Made by a program: the position numbers and the translations under genes
In this document: positions 19,704-29,088 of the stretch, one piece after another
How the letters are laid out: the number at the start of each line of letters is the position of its first letter
Position numbering within the stretch: the stretch's first letter is position 1
Assembly (NCBI GenBank): GCA_947259645.1
Contig: CAMYND010000002.1
Span: 1 to 64,000 of the forward strand
DNA: 64,000 nucleotides
Origin: Thermodesulfovibrionia bacterium
GTDB taxonomy: Bacteria; Nitrospirota; Thermodesulfovibrionia; UBA6902
Direction of reading: 5' to 3'
The notes under the pieces: generated by a model
What the model was told of the DNA's origin: nothing
Database searches by the model: none
The model's input: only the letters and a program-made list of their open reading frames with translations

Positions 19704-19719
19704 ACAATAGTTTTATTGT
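19704..19719. promoter_or_regulatory. Inverted repeat ACAATA-N4-TATTGT upstream of the multihaem cytochrome gene
   Basis: 6-bp arms with 4-nt spacer, 28 nt upstream of the likely ATG (19748). Confidence 0.25.
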
Positions 19720-19747
19720 AAATATGATATATGCAAATGGAGGATAC

Positions 19748-21112
19748 ATGCAGAAAAAAACGTTTACCCTTCTTTTTATAGTTGTGATTTCTCTTTTCAC
19801 TATTTTTGTGTTTTCAACAGAAACATTCTCAGCAGAACAGGAAAATCCCATTAAGATGGAGTCATGTATTACTGCACAGTGCCATGCTACATTAGATAAA
19901 GAAAAATATGTTCATGGCCCGATTGCCCAGGGTGAGTGCACATTCTGCCATGGTGAAGCGCCCAGACACAAGGAGAATCCAGGGAAGTATAAATTCAAGG
20001 GGATACCTGACGTGTCAGTCTTGTGCTATGAGTGCCACGATCAATTTGCCCCGAAGGCTATGACACATATGCCGGTTGAAGACGGTGAATGTACCGCATG
20101 CCACAACCCTCACAGCTCGCCCAATAAATTTCAGCTTGTGTCCAAGGGGGGCGATCTCTGTTTCATTTGTCATGACGATGAGCTGATAGCCGGAAACTTT
20201 GTTCACGGGCCGGCTGCAGTCGGTGGGTGCATAGCCTGCCACGAACCGCATACAGCGGACTACAGCAAGAATTTGAGGGCCAAATCGCCTGAACTCTGTT
20301 ACATGTGCCATACTGACAAGGCTGAAGCCATCAGCACTTCTGAGTTTGTTCATGAACCCGTTGCAGATGACTGTGTAAACTGTCATGACCCCCATTCAGC
20401 GGCAAAGGAGTTCATGCTGCCCTCTGAGTCTCCCACACTGTGCCTTGACTGCCATGAAGACAAGAGGGAGCAGTTGGAAAATGCCTCTGTGAAGCATAAA
20501 GCAGTTGAAACTGACAAGACCTGCCTGAACTGTCATGACGCGCACAGTTCCAATATTGCCAAAAACCTCCTGCAGGAGCCAATGGACCTTTGCCTTGCCT
20601 GTCATGATAGGGAATATACGAAGGAGAAGGGCGAATCCATTATGGACATAAAGAAGTGGTTGGCGGAAAACACAGACCATCATGGCCCCATAAAGCAGAA
20701 AGACTGTTCCGGATGTCATGATCCCCATGGTTCTGCGAATTTCAGATTACTGAGAAACCCCTATCCTGAGACATTTTACAAACCCTTTGCGCAGGACCAT
20801 TACAACCTCTGTTTCAGCTGTCATGAAAAGACGCTTGTCTTAAATCCTGAAACCACCAGGTTGACCAATTTTAGAAACGGCAAGGACAATCTCCATTTCA
20901 CACATGTTAACAAGCCTATTAAGGGAAGAACATGCCGTGCGTGTCATGAAACACATGCCAGTAACCATCCGAAACATATCCGGGAAGCTGTGCCTTTCGG
21001 TTCCTGGGAGCTTCCTGTCAACTTTCAGAAGACAGAAACCGGTGGCAGCTGCACGCCCGGGTGCCACAAGATCAAAAAATATGACAGGGTAAAGAGGGAG
21101 TTAAATAAATGA
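19748..21112 (+). CDS. Multihaem c-type cytochrome (doubled CXXCH type)
   Basis: 13 CXXCH motifs plus CITAQCH (CX4CH) and CTPGCH (CX3CH); signal peptide; ATG with upstream GGAGG (tracked start is 19724). Confidence 0.92.
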   Translation: MQKKTFTLLFIVVISLFTIFVFSTETFSAEQENPIKMESCITAQCHATLDKEKYVHGPIAQGECTFCHGEAPRHKENPGKYKFKGIPDVSVLCYECHDQFAPKAMTHMPVEDGECTACHNPHSSPNKFQLVSKGGDLCFICHDDELIAGNFVHGPAAVGGCIACHEPHTADYSKNLRAKSPELCYMCHTDKAEAISTSEFVHEPVADDCVNCHDPHSAAKEFMLPSESPTLCLDCHEDKREQLENASVKHKAVETDKTCLNCHDAHSSNIAKNLLQEPMDLCLACHDREYTKEKGESIMDIKKWLAENTDHHGPIKQKDCSGCHDPHGSANFRLLRNPYPETFYKPFAQDHYNLCFSCHEKTLVLNPETTRLTNFRNGKDNLHFTHVNKPIKGRTCRACHETHASNHPKHIREAVPFGSWELPVNFQKTETGGSCTPGCHKIKKYDRVKRELNK

Positions 21113-22116
21113 AACGTTTTATTCTGTTTTTCGTGGCAATACTGCTGTTCTGTTCAGTGTCAAATGCGATCAGCATCCCCCTTGGTGAACCTGCATCTCC
21201 TTTCAGGTTGAAAACAGCAGCGGGAAAAACAGTATCTCTCGCAGAGCTGAACGGTAAGATTGTGGTTTTAATTTACTGGAGAACAGAGCATAAGCGTTCT
21301 CTTCTTGCGCTGAAGGACAGTAATGAACTATTGAAAACTCTCAAAGGCAAAAACGTAGAATTTGTGAGTATTATTGCTGACAGCGATAACAAAACAAAAG
21401 CAAAGGAAATTGTAACGGGTAATGGCATTGAAATCCCTGTTCTTTTGGATCAGGGAAGGCAGGTCTACAGCAATTACGGTATTCGCGTATATCCGACAAC
21501 GATAATAATCGACAAAGAGGGGACAATCATACAAGATATTCCGAGCCATCCTCTCTCATACAAGAAGCTGCTCAAGGGTCATGTAAGCAAAGCCCTTGGA
21601 GAGATTGATGAAGCCCAGTTAAATGAGATAATTACCCCGCACAAAGACAAGAAGGATAAGGCGACCCTTGATGCGGAGAGGATGTATAACCTGGCCAGCA
21701 AATTTACCTCTTCAGGGCTGTATGACATGGCCATTAAATCCGCAGAAAACGCGGTTGAAGTAAAGCCGGATATGGAGGAAGCCCTTATTCTTCTGGGATT
21801 TCTCTACCTGGAAACTGAAAACGCGGATGGCGCGGTCAAGGCCTTTAATAAAGCGATTAGTCTGAACTTCCACTCAAAAGAGGCTATCACCGGTCTTGGC
21901 GGGGCATATGTGTTACAAGGGGATGCAGACAAAGCCATAGAAACTCTTGAACCTGCGACAAAGGGCAACCCCTATCCTCAAATGACCTATTACGAGCTTG
22001 GAAAAGCCTATGAGTTAAAAGGGGACAAGGACTCGTCTAGTGCGATGTATAAAAAAGCGATAGAGAAAATAATTCATAAACAAATTCTCCCGTCATCTGT
22101 TGCTAAATGCCAATAA
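21109..22116 (+). CDS. Thioredoxin-fold (TlpA/AhpC-like) plus TPR protein, lacking CXXC
   Basis: SIPLGEPASPFRLKTAAGKTVSLAELNGKIVVLIYWRTEHKRS... then TPR repeats; overlaps the cytochrome stop (ATGA). Confidence 0.85.
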   Translation: MKRFILFFVAILLFCSVSNAISIPLGEPASPFRLKTAAGKTVSLAELNGKIVVLIYWRTEHKRSLLALKDSNELLKTLKGKNVEFVSIIADSDNKTKAKEIVTGNGIEIPVLLDQGRQVYSNYGIRVYPTTIIIDKEGTIIQDIPSHPLSYKKLLKGHVSKALGEIDEAQLNEIITPHKDKKDKATLDAERMYNLASKFTSSGLYDMAIKSAENAVEVKPDMEEALILLGFLYLETENADGAVKAFNKAISLNFHSKEAITGLGGAYVLQGDADKAIETLEPATKGNPYPQMTYYELGKAYELKGDKDSSSAMYKKAIEKIIHKQILPSSVAKCQ

Positions 22117-23144
22117 GATTCACATACCTGCTGATAACAGCTCTTTTACTTGTGTCAGCTATGCCGGTCCAGGGAACTGAAAAAGCCATTACCATTAATT
22201 ACCCCCCTGATAAGACAGTGCGTGAATATGGACTTCTGGGTGTCTCTGTAAACCTGTCCAGGGATCTGGGCGATCGAATCATAGCGAACGTAAACAGCAA
22301 AAAGAGGGCCACGATTACACCTCTTCTGGGAACAGAATGTTTCAGTGTTCCCCTGGAACCGGGAATTAATACTGTTGAGCTCATAGCGTATAAAGGAGAC
22401 GATGTTGTTGAAAACATCATCTTTGACGTATTCCGCAGATCAGAGCTGATCAGTGGCTTCAGAAATGTTCCTCCCGGATTTAAAAAAGATAATTTTCACT
22501 CGGAAGACCGAAAGATATGCACAAAGTGCCACATACTCAAGCCCAATGTTTATGATTTGAAACCTGTCAACCCTGCTACATATCCCGGAGAATCTTTTGA
22601 ATCAGAGAAGCTCGTAGAAACAACATCTACCTGTTATTCCTGCCACAAAAAAATAACTGCACAGTCCTATGTCCATGGACCTGCTTCGGTCTGGAGCTGT
22701 CTGAGCTGCCACGATGATGACACCATACCTGACTATTCAGTAAAAACACCTGATTCTGAATTGTGTTATGAATGCCACATTGATGAGAAGAAAGATTGGC
22801 TTTCAAAGAAATATACCCATGGTCCGGTTACGATCGGCAAATGTACTATCTGTCACAGCCCTCATGGATCGGATAATGCCTTTAATCTCTTCAAGTCCAC
22901 CTGGGACCTCTGTGTGAACTGTCATGCCGCGAAAGCTGATGGTGCACATGTCATAGCCGATACACTTTTTAAAGAGGGGCACCCAACCCGTGGAAGACAG
23001 GATCCTCTCAGGGTCGGGAAAGAACTTACCTGCGCGAGCTGCCATTCCGCCCATGCCTCAAACTATCCTCATCTCTGGGCCTTTGAAGTTGCCAGTCTCT
23101 ATGAGCTGTGTCAGAAATGCCATAAGCAATATAGTGAGAATTAG
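22107..23144 (+). CDS. Multihaem c-type cytochrome
   Basis: 8 CXXCH motifs; signal peptide; overlaps the preceding ORF. Confidence 0.92.
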   Translation: MPIRFTYLLITALLLVSAMPVQGTEKAITINYPPDKTVREYGLLGVSVNLSRDLGDRIIANVNSKKRATITPLLGTECFSVPLEPGINTVELIAYKGDDVVENIIFDVFRRSELISGFRNVPPGFKKDNFHSEDRKICTKCHILKPNVYDLKPVNPATYPGESFESEKLVETTSTCYSCHKKITAQSYVHGPASVWSCLSCHDDDTIPDYSVKTPDSELCYECHIDEKKDWLSKKYTHGPVTIGKCTICHSPHGSDNAFNLFKSTWDLCVNCHAAKADGAHVIADTLFKEGHPTRGRQDPLRVGKELTCASCHSAHASNYPHLWAFEVASLYELCQKCHKQYSEN

Positions 23145-23316
23145 GTCGTTTAGCACGCCTGCCGGTTAAATTACTGACTTGCAGGAGTTGAATAGCGCTT
23201 CGTCAGCTCATTAATGTACTGAACAGAATACCCCGGAACACCAGGCTGATCTTGGATTTAAATAGATAAATATTGTTATAATTCCTATTCACATTCTTTA
23301 GGTTTAAGGAGAAAAA

Positions 23317-24108
23317 ATGAGTAAAATGAATTCAGTTGTGCCTGAAAAGCACTCACTTGAGACTAAGTTTAATTTCAGATGCCATAAAGGCATACAATGT
23401 TTTACAAAATGCTGCAGCAATATCGAGATTCTGCTGACGCCCTATGATGTTGTACGGCTGAAAAAAAGACTCGGGCTTTTTTCCGATGAGTTTCTCGATG
23501 AATATACCCATATGAAAATTGATGAGAAAACTTCCCATCCCAACGCGATACTTAATATGTCTGATGACAAGGAGCGGAAATGCATCTTTCTCAATGATGA
23601 TGGATGTAGTGTTTACAGTGACCGGCCTGCCAATTGCCGCTACTATCCTGTTGGACAGGGGACAATAAAAAAAGAGGTTTCCGATGAAATTGTCGAAGAA
23701 GATTTCTATTTTTTTGTAAAGGAGCCCCATTGTCTCGGTTTTAATGAAAAGAAGGCATGGACGATAGAATCCTGGCGGGAAGATCAGGATGCGGCCCTTT
23801 ATGACAAGGTAAACAAAGAGTGGAAGGGACTCATGCTGCGCAAGAATCTTCCGAATGAGGCGGAGCTTGATGAAAAGAAACAGTTTCAGTTTTATATGGC
23901 CAGTTATGATCTTGACCGGTTTAAAAAGTATATATTTGAGAGCGAGTTTCTGAATATATTTGATATTGATGATGACCTGGTAGCAAAGATCCGGGAAGAT
24001 GAGGTTGAGCTTATTAAATTCGGGGTCAGATATATAAAGTACGTCATGATGCTTGAAGAAACGCTCACGTTGAAACCTGATGCCGAAAAATTCAAAACAA
24101 AGAAATAG
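23317..24108 (+). CDS. YkgJ-family cysteine cluster protein
   Basis: FRCHKGIQCFTKCCSNIEILLTPYDVVRLKK... CIFLNDDGCSVYSDRPANCRYYP. Confidence 0.88.
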   Translation: MSKMNSVVPEKHSLETKFNFRCHKGIQCFTKCCSNIEILLTPYDVVRLKKRLGLFSDEFLDEYTHMKIDEKTSHPNAILNMSDDKERKCIFLNDDGCSVYSDRPANCRYYPVGQGTIKKEVSDEIVEEDFYFFVKEPHCLGFNEKKAWTIESWREDQDAALYDKVNKEWKGLMLRKNLPNEAELDEKKQFQFYMASYDLDRFKKYIFESEFLNIFDIDDDLVAKIREDEVELIKFGVRYIKYVMMLEETLTLKPDAEKFKTKK

Positions 24109-24171
24109 CAGTTAATTCCTGATACTAAAAAAATATAGTTAATAACCAGAACTGATTAAGGAGGCAATAGT

Positions 24172-24972
24172 ATGGACTGGGGAATGAAGAATCGTATGGC
24201 GCAACTTATTAAACCTGATGGGAAATGTTTTTTTCTACCGATTGACCACGGCTACTTTCTGGGGCCGACCAGCCGTCTGGAAAAACCCGGAGACACGATT
24301 AAGCCTATCGTGTCCTACGCTGACGCCTTATTCGTAACACGGGGTGTACTGCGAAACGCCATAGACCCCAACAAGAGCAAGCCTGTTATCCTGAGGGTAT
24401 CCGGCGGAACTAGCGTGATCGGTGAAGATCTGGCAAATGAAGAAATTACAACGTCCGTTGAAGAGGCTATTCGTCTGAATGCCTCGGCTGTTGGGATGTC
24501 TGTTTTTGTAGGAAGCAAGTATGAGAAGCAGACCATAACGAATCTCGGCAAACTTGTGAACGAATGTGAGAGATACGGGATACCTGTCATGGCAGTTACG
24601 GCAGTCGGTAAGGAGCTTGCGAAGAGAGATTCCCGATATCTTTCGCTCTGTTCACGGATCGCAGCTGAACTGGGTGCGAGGGTTGTTAAGACCTACTGGT
24701 GTGAGGACTTTGACAAGGTTACCGCCAGTTGCCCCGTGCCGATAGTCATTGCAGGCGGCCCAAAGTGTAAGACAGAGCTGGAGGTCTTTAATTTTGTCCA
24801 TGACGGGATCCAGAAAGGCGCAATCGGGGTAAACCTCGGAAGAAATGTCTGGCAGCATAAGTATCCCCTGGCTATGATGAGGGGTCTACACGCAGTTATT
24901 CACAAAAAGGCAACTCCGAAAGAGGCAAATGAAATTTTCAGTGAAATCAAGAGCAAAACAGATAAAAAGTAA
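24172..24972 (+). CDS. DhnA/LsrF-type class I aldolase family protein
   Basis: FFLPIDHGYFLGPT, ARVVKTYWCEDF, PIVIAGGPKC, GAIGVNLGRNVWQ. Confidence 0.85.
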   Translation: MDWGMKNRMAQLIKPDGKCFFLPIDHGYFLGPTSRLEKPGDTIKPIVSYADALFVTRGVLRNAIDPNKSKPVILRVSGGTSVIGEDLANEEITTSVEEAIRLNASAVGMSVFVGSKYEKQTITNLGKLVNECERYGIPVMAVTAVGKELAKRDSRYLSLCSRIAAELGARVVKTYWCEDFDKVTASCPVPIVIAGGPKCKTELEVFNFVHDGIQKGAIGVNLGRNVWQHKYPLAMMRGLHAVIHKKATPKEANEIFSEIKSKTDKK

Positions 24973-25016
24973 CTAGTTGATGAAGGTTACCCGATTCAGA
25001 CTTCAGGGATGAATGC

Positions 25017-26045
25017 TTGAGTGATATGCGTGTTTTAATGTATTACAACAACAGTGACGTGCGCGTTGAAGAGATGCCTGTACCGGCAATAGGTCCCGGA
25101 GAAGTCCTGGTGAAAGTTCATGCCAGCGGCATATGCGGAAGCGATGTGATGGAGTGGTACCGGATTAAAAAAGCCCCCCGTGTTCTCGGTCATGAAATTA
25201 CTGGTGAAATTGTGGAAGTCGGTGAAGGGGTAAAACAGTATAAGAAAGGTGACAGGGTGTTTGTCTCCCACCATGTGCCCTGCAATGTATGCGATTACTG
25301 CCTCACGGGTTCTCACACTGCCTGTGAAACACTGCATAACACGAACTATGACCCGGGTGGCTTTGCTGAATATGTCCGGATTCCGGCAATAAATGTTCTG
25401 AGCGGTATCAACATTCTTCCTGAAAAAATGTCGTATGAAGAGGGAACATTCATAGAACCACTTGCCTGCGTCATTCGTGGTCAGCGGCTTGCCGGACTCA
25501 AGGCCGGACAAACGGTACTTGTTATCGGCAGCGGGATATCAGGACTTTTACATATCAATCTGGCACGGGCCCTTGGAGCAGGGCGGATCATTGCGACAGA
25601 TATCACTGAATATCGCCTGGAAGCGGCAAAGAAGTTTGGCGCAGACATAGCTGTCAATGCCCGGGATAATGTTAAGGAACGCCTGCTGGAGCAGAATGGA
25701 AACCGCCTTGCAGACCTTGTTATTGTCTGTGCCGGCGCTCTTTCCGCCTCAACTGATGCGTTACACCTTGTTGAGCGGGGAGGCAAGGTTCTCTACTTTG
25801 CTGTTCCCGAACCGGAAGTAATGGTCCCTGTTCCGATGAATGATCTGTGGAGAAATGAAATTACCCTGATGACATCATACGGTGCAAGTCCCTATGACCT
25901 TGAAACCGCGGTCAAGCTTCTGAGCAACAGGAGGGTTGATATAAAGGATATGATTACACATGTGCTTCCTTTTGATAAGAGCAATGAGGCATTTCAGCTT
26001 GTAGCAGAAGCGAAGGATTCAATAAAGGTCATACTTAAACCCTGA
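25017..26045 (+). CDS. Zn-dependent medium-chain alcohol/polyol dehydrogenase
   Basis: GICGSDVMEW, LGHEITGEIVEVG, structural Zn CNVCDYCLTGSHTAC, VIGSGISGLLH. Confidence 0.9.
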   Translation: MSDMRVLMYYNNSDVRVEEMPVPAIGPGEVLVKVHASGICGSDVMEWYRIKKAPRVLGHEITGEIVEVGEGVKQYKKGDRVFVSHHVPCNVCDYCLTGSHTACETLHNTNYDPGGFAEYVRIPAINVLSGINILPEKMSYEEGTFIEPLACVIRGQRLAGLKAGQTVLVIGSGISGLLHINLARALGAGRIIATDITEYRLEAAKKFGADIAVNARDNVKERLLEQNGNRLADLVIVCAGALSASTDALHLVERGGKVLYFAVPEPEVMVPVPMNDLWRNEITLMTSYGASPYDLETAVKLLSNRRVDIKDMITHVLPFDKSNEAFQLVAEAKDSIKVILKP

Positions 26046-26050
26046 CAGGG

Positions 26051-26069
26051 GCAGGGAACTCCCTGCTTT
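26051..26069 (+). terminator. Possible short hairpin terminator
   Basis: GCAGGG-AACT-CCCTGC followed by TTT, directly after the dehydrogenase stop. Confidence 0.3.
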
Positions 26070-26147
26070 GGCAGAGAGCCTTGAAGTGTAACGGTTAAGC
26101 AGGACAACAATGGAGAGCGAACAAAATAGAATATACGGAGGTCTTAT

Positions 26148-27059
26148 ATGTCTTTACTGGTAGTAGGGTCTGTAGCATTTGATTCTGTAAAAACACCCTT
26201 TGGAGAAGTTGATGAAGTCCTTGGAGGTTCGGGGACATATTTTTCCACAGCTGCAAGCTATTTCACTGATGTGTCGATAGTTGCAGTCGTTGGCACTGAC
26301 TTCCCTGATAAACATCTTACTTTTTTGAAAAGCCGTAAGATTGACATTGAAGGAATTGAACGATCAGAGGGCAAGACATTTCGCTGGAAGGGTGAATACG
26401 GATATGAGTTAAATGAGGCTAAAACCCTTGACACTCAATTGAATGTATTTCAGTCCTTTAAACCTAAACTGCCAGAGAGCTATAAAGACAAGAAGATCGT
26501 CTTCCTTGCTAATATAGATCCGGACCTGCAGAGGGAAGTGCTGAGACAGGTCAGGAAGCCGGCACTTGTGGCCTGTGACACAATGAATTTCTGGATTGAA
26601 GGGAAAAAAGATTCTCTTCTTGAGACGCTGAAACTGGTGGACATCCTGCTGATTAATGATGGTGAAGCGCGGGAGCTGTCCGGAGAACCGAACCTTGTTA
26701 AGGCGGCCAATGTTATTCTTTCCTACGGGCCCAAGACACTGATTATCAAGCGCGGTGAATATGGTGCCCTGATGTTTAAGGATAAACGCATATTTGCTGC
26801 CCCCGCCTATCCGCTTGAGTCAGTCTATGACCCGACAGGTGCGGGGGACTGTTTTGCCGGGGGCTTTATGGGGTTTCTGTCGAGTACCATGAACTTCGAT
26901 GAAGAGAATATTCGTAAGGCAATTATTTTTGGAAGCGTTATGGCATCCTTTAATGTGGAAGCATTCAGTCTCGATAAGATCAAGGCACTTGACTATGCTG
27001 AGATTGAAGGCCGTTACAATGAATTTAAACGACTTACTCATTTTGAAGATTTAAAATAA
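26148..27059 (+). CDS. PfkB-family carbohydrate kinase
   Basis: VLGGSGTYFSTAASYF and DPTGAGDCFAGGFMG signatures. Confidence 0.9.
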   Translation: MSLLVVGSVAFDSVKTPFGEVDEVLGGSGTYFSTAASYFTDVSIVAVVGTDFPDKHLTFLKSRKIDIEGIERSEGKTFRWKGEYGYELNEAKTLDTQLNVFQSFKPKLPESYKDKKIVFLANIDPDLQREVLRQVRKPALVACDTMNFWIEGKKDSLLETLKLVDILLINDGEARELSGEPNLVKAANVILSYGPKTLIIKRGEYGALMFKDKRIFAAPAYPLESVYDPTGAGDCFAGGFMGFLSSTMNFDEENIRKAIIFGSVMASFNVEAFSLDKIKALDYAEIEGRYNEFKRLTHFEDLK

Positions 27060-27119
27060 GATGACCATTTTATATAATCATACCTTTGATGGGCTCCCAA
27101 AGGGAATGAGGGGGAAACT

Positions 27120-27959
27120 ATGAATGATTCGCTTCGTCAGTACGTAGAGAAAATAACAAAACTTCCCACGCTGCCTATGACTGCTCAGGAAATATTGGGA
27201 CTTGTTGATGACGAACGCCTGCCTGTTGACAAGCTTGAGAAAATCATTGAGAACGACCCCGCAATTTCAGCAAAAGTGCTCAGTGTTGCCAACTCAGCGT
27301 ACTTTGGCGTCAAGTCACCCACCAGGGAGCTTGGCAGCGCTATAATGAGAATAGGTTTCAATAATGTAAAGAATATAGCGGTTGGTGTCTCGCTGATAAC
27401 TGTTATGGAAGACGGCGGGAAAAAGAGTATTGCGGATTACCAGAGAGTTTTCAACCACTCCGTTTCAGTGGGATTTATTTCCCGGATGCTGGCAAAGGAA
27501 ATAAAGTGCGGAATATCTGATGAAATTATGATGGACGGGATGCTTCATGACATAGGGTTTCTCGTTATGATCAGATATTTTTCTGAGGATTACAAAAAAG
27601 TCATTGAAGTGTATCAGGATAATAAAAATATTCTTGAATCAGAAGAGGCTGTTTTCGAGTTTACACACGCAGATATTGGACACTGGCTTGCAGAAAAGTG
27701 GACACTTCCGGAAAATATCAAGGATACAGTGCTCTACCATCACAAACCTTCTCTGGCTAATAACAACCAAAAACATGTGGCAGTGATTCATCAGGCAGAC
27801 TATATTGTCAGCAAGAACATGATAGCACCGTCACGGCAGGACCCGAATTTTCCTTTTGAACAGGAGTCACTTGAAATTCTCGGTTTAACAGAAAGTGATT
27901 TCACAAGACTGGAGGAAAAAATACTGAGCAGTTCAAATTCAACCGACTTCTCCTGGTGA
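27120..27959 (+). CDS. HDOD domain protein
   Basis: LPTLPMTAQEILGLVDD...ENDPAISAKVLSVANSAYFG. Confidence 0.9.
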   Translation: MNDSLRQYVEKITKLPTLPMTAQEILGLVDDERLPVDKLEKIIENDPAISAKVLSVANSAYFGVKSPTRELGSAIMRIGFNNVKNIAVGVSLITVMEDGGKKSIADYQRVFNHSVSVGFISRMLAKEIKCGISDEIMMDGMLHDIGFLVMIRYFSEDYKKVIEVYQDNKNILESEEAVFEFTHADIGHWLAEKWTLPENIKDTVLYHHKPSLANNNQKHVAVIHQADYIVSKNMIAPSRQDPNFPFEQESLEILGLTESDFTRLEEKILSSSNSTDFSW

Positions 27960-27977
27960 TGAAGCACATACACCGTA

Positions 27978-28703
27978 TTATTCCTCTGTAATCTCCATTG
28001 GCTGTGTCTGCAGTCGTTTATAGTAGAAATTTTGACCGTAGAGCACACTGACCGGGTTATGCCCTGTGACCCTGTCCTTCACCACAAGCGTTGTAACCGG
28101 GGCATCTGAATATTTTGTGAAGAGTATATCATGTCCAACGCAGAGACCGACGATTACATTTAAATCTGTTTTTGCACGGTTCATCAGCTTGGCCTGTGCA
28201 GCCGGATTGCAGGCAGGTTCAAAGGTCGAAGGACGGATTTTATCGGTTTCCTTCAGGCCAATAATCAGTTTGTCTATACTTCCTGTCTTACAGCAGACAC
28301 TGAGCGGGATGAGCCCCTGGGCACTTAAAATAGATGAAAGCCTGTTTGTTTCCTCCAGCAGTCCTACGCAGGTGGCAATGCCGATTTTCTTGTATCCCAT
28401 CAATTTGGCGAAGGCAATAGTATCTTCCACACGGGTCCATCGCGCATTGACAGCATCGCTGCCAGGAACCGGCTGGTAACACATTCCTTCTACACGGGAT
28501 GCAACATTGGCCATTTTCGCGTCATCACTGTCGCCCAGATAAATATTTCGCGACTCATCGATCAGGTCCCCGTGCTCTGAAGAAGGGCAGTAGGATGGTC
28601 TGGGAGACTTGTCATTCTGATCACGGCTCCAGCAATTTGTCTCGCCGCTTTTCTGCCATACTGCACTGCAGCTGGCGCAGGATAAATGAACATCTTTTTT
28701 CAT
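27978..28703 (-). CDS. DUF1847 domain protein (metal-binding, cysteine-rich)
   Basis: N-terminal CASCSAVWQKSGETNCW; MGYKKIGIATCVGLLEE; VGLCVGHDILFTKYS. Confidence 0.8.
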   Translation of the reverse strand: MKKDVHLSCASCSAVWQKSGETNCWSRDQNDKSPRPSYCPSSEHGDLIDESRNIYLGDSDDAKMANVASRVEGMCYQPVPGSDAVNARWTRVEDTIAFAKLMGYKKIGIATCVGLLEETNRLSSILSAQGLIPLSVCCKTGSIDKLIIGLKETDKIRPSTFEPACNPAAQAKLMNRAKTDLNVIVGLCVGHDILFTKYSDAPVTTLVVKDRVTGHNPVSVLYGQNFYYKRLQTQPMEITEE

Positions 28704-28886
28704 GGTTGAATCCTCCTGTGCTAGTACTGAATGATTGTAACACGATTGAGTAGTGCTAATCCAAGAGTGTTACCGCAACAACTCAGGTAAATAGTCAGCC
28801 ATTAAATAGATAGCAGGAGCGTGACCGGATTATATGTCAATTAAGTCGGAAAAAAGAATTACATCTGAATCAGGGGAGGGAAACTA

Positions 28887-28923
28887 TCTCCTGCGGCAGT
28901 ATTAATTACCCTGACGCAGGAGA
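28887..28923 (-). repeat. 9-bp perfect inverted repeat (possible terminator) downstream of a small ORF
   Basis: TCTCCTGCG / CGCAGGAGA with 19-nt loop; no strong U-tract. Confidence 0.3.
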
Positions 28924-28929
28924 CAGACA

Positions 28930-29088
28930 TTAGATGTCACAGCAGAGGCGTCTCATGCTTTTCTTTCCAGTTGGGGAAACAGACATGACAACGTCTACCT
29001 TGTTACCGCATAAGCTGCATAATTTTGCAAGGCCCTTTGCCCCGCTCCGTGCAGCAACGTCAGTTTTTGATTTACCTTTTCCTGCCAT
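28930..29088 (-). CDS. 52-aa cysteine-containing small protein (zinc-ribbon-like)
   Basis: Hand translation MAGKGKSKTDVAARSGAKGLAKLCSLCGNKVDVVMSVSPTGKKSMRRLCCDI*; strong SD GAAAGGAGG upstream; below the 60-aa track cutoff. Confidence 0.75.
   Translation of the reverse strand: MAGKGKSKTDVAARSGAKGLAKLCSLCGNKVDVVMSVSPTGKKSMRRLCCDI

Noticed and set aside
19560-19724. GGGCAAAAAG upstream of the cytochrome operon as a GEMM (c-di-GMP/cGAMP) riboswitch
   Set aside because: No matching GACGCAAAGCC-type second half or tetraloop-receptor pattern; only a short chance similarity.
20015-20728. Antisense ORFs 20015..20395 and 20396..20728
   Set aside because: Lie opposite the multihaem cytochrome gene; no recognisable domain and explained by codon bias on the coding strand.
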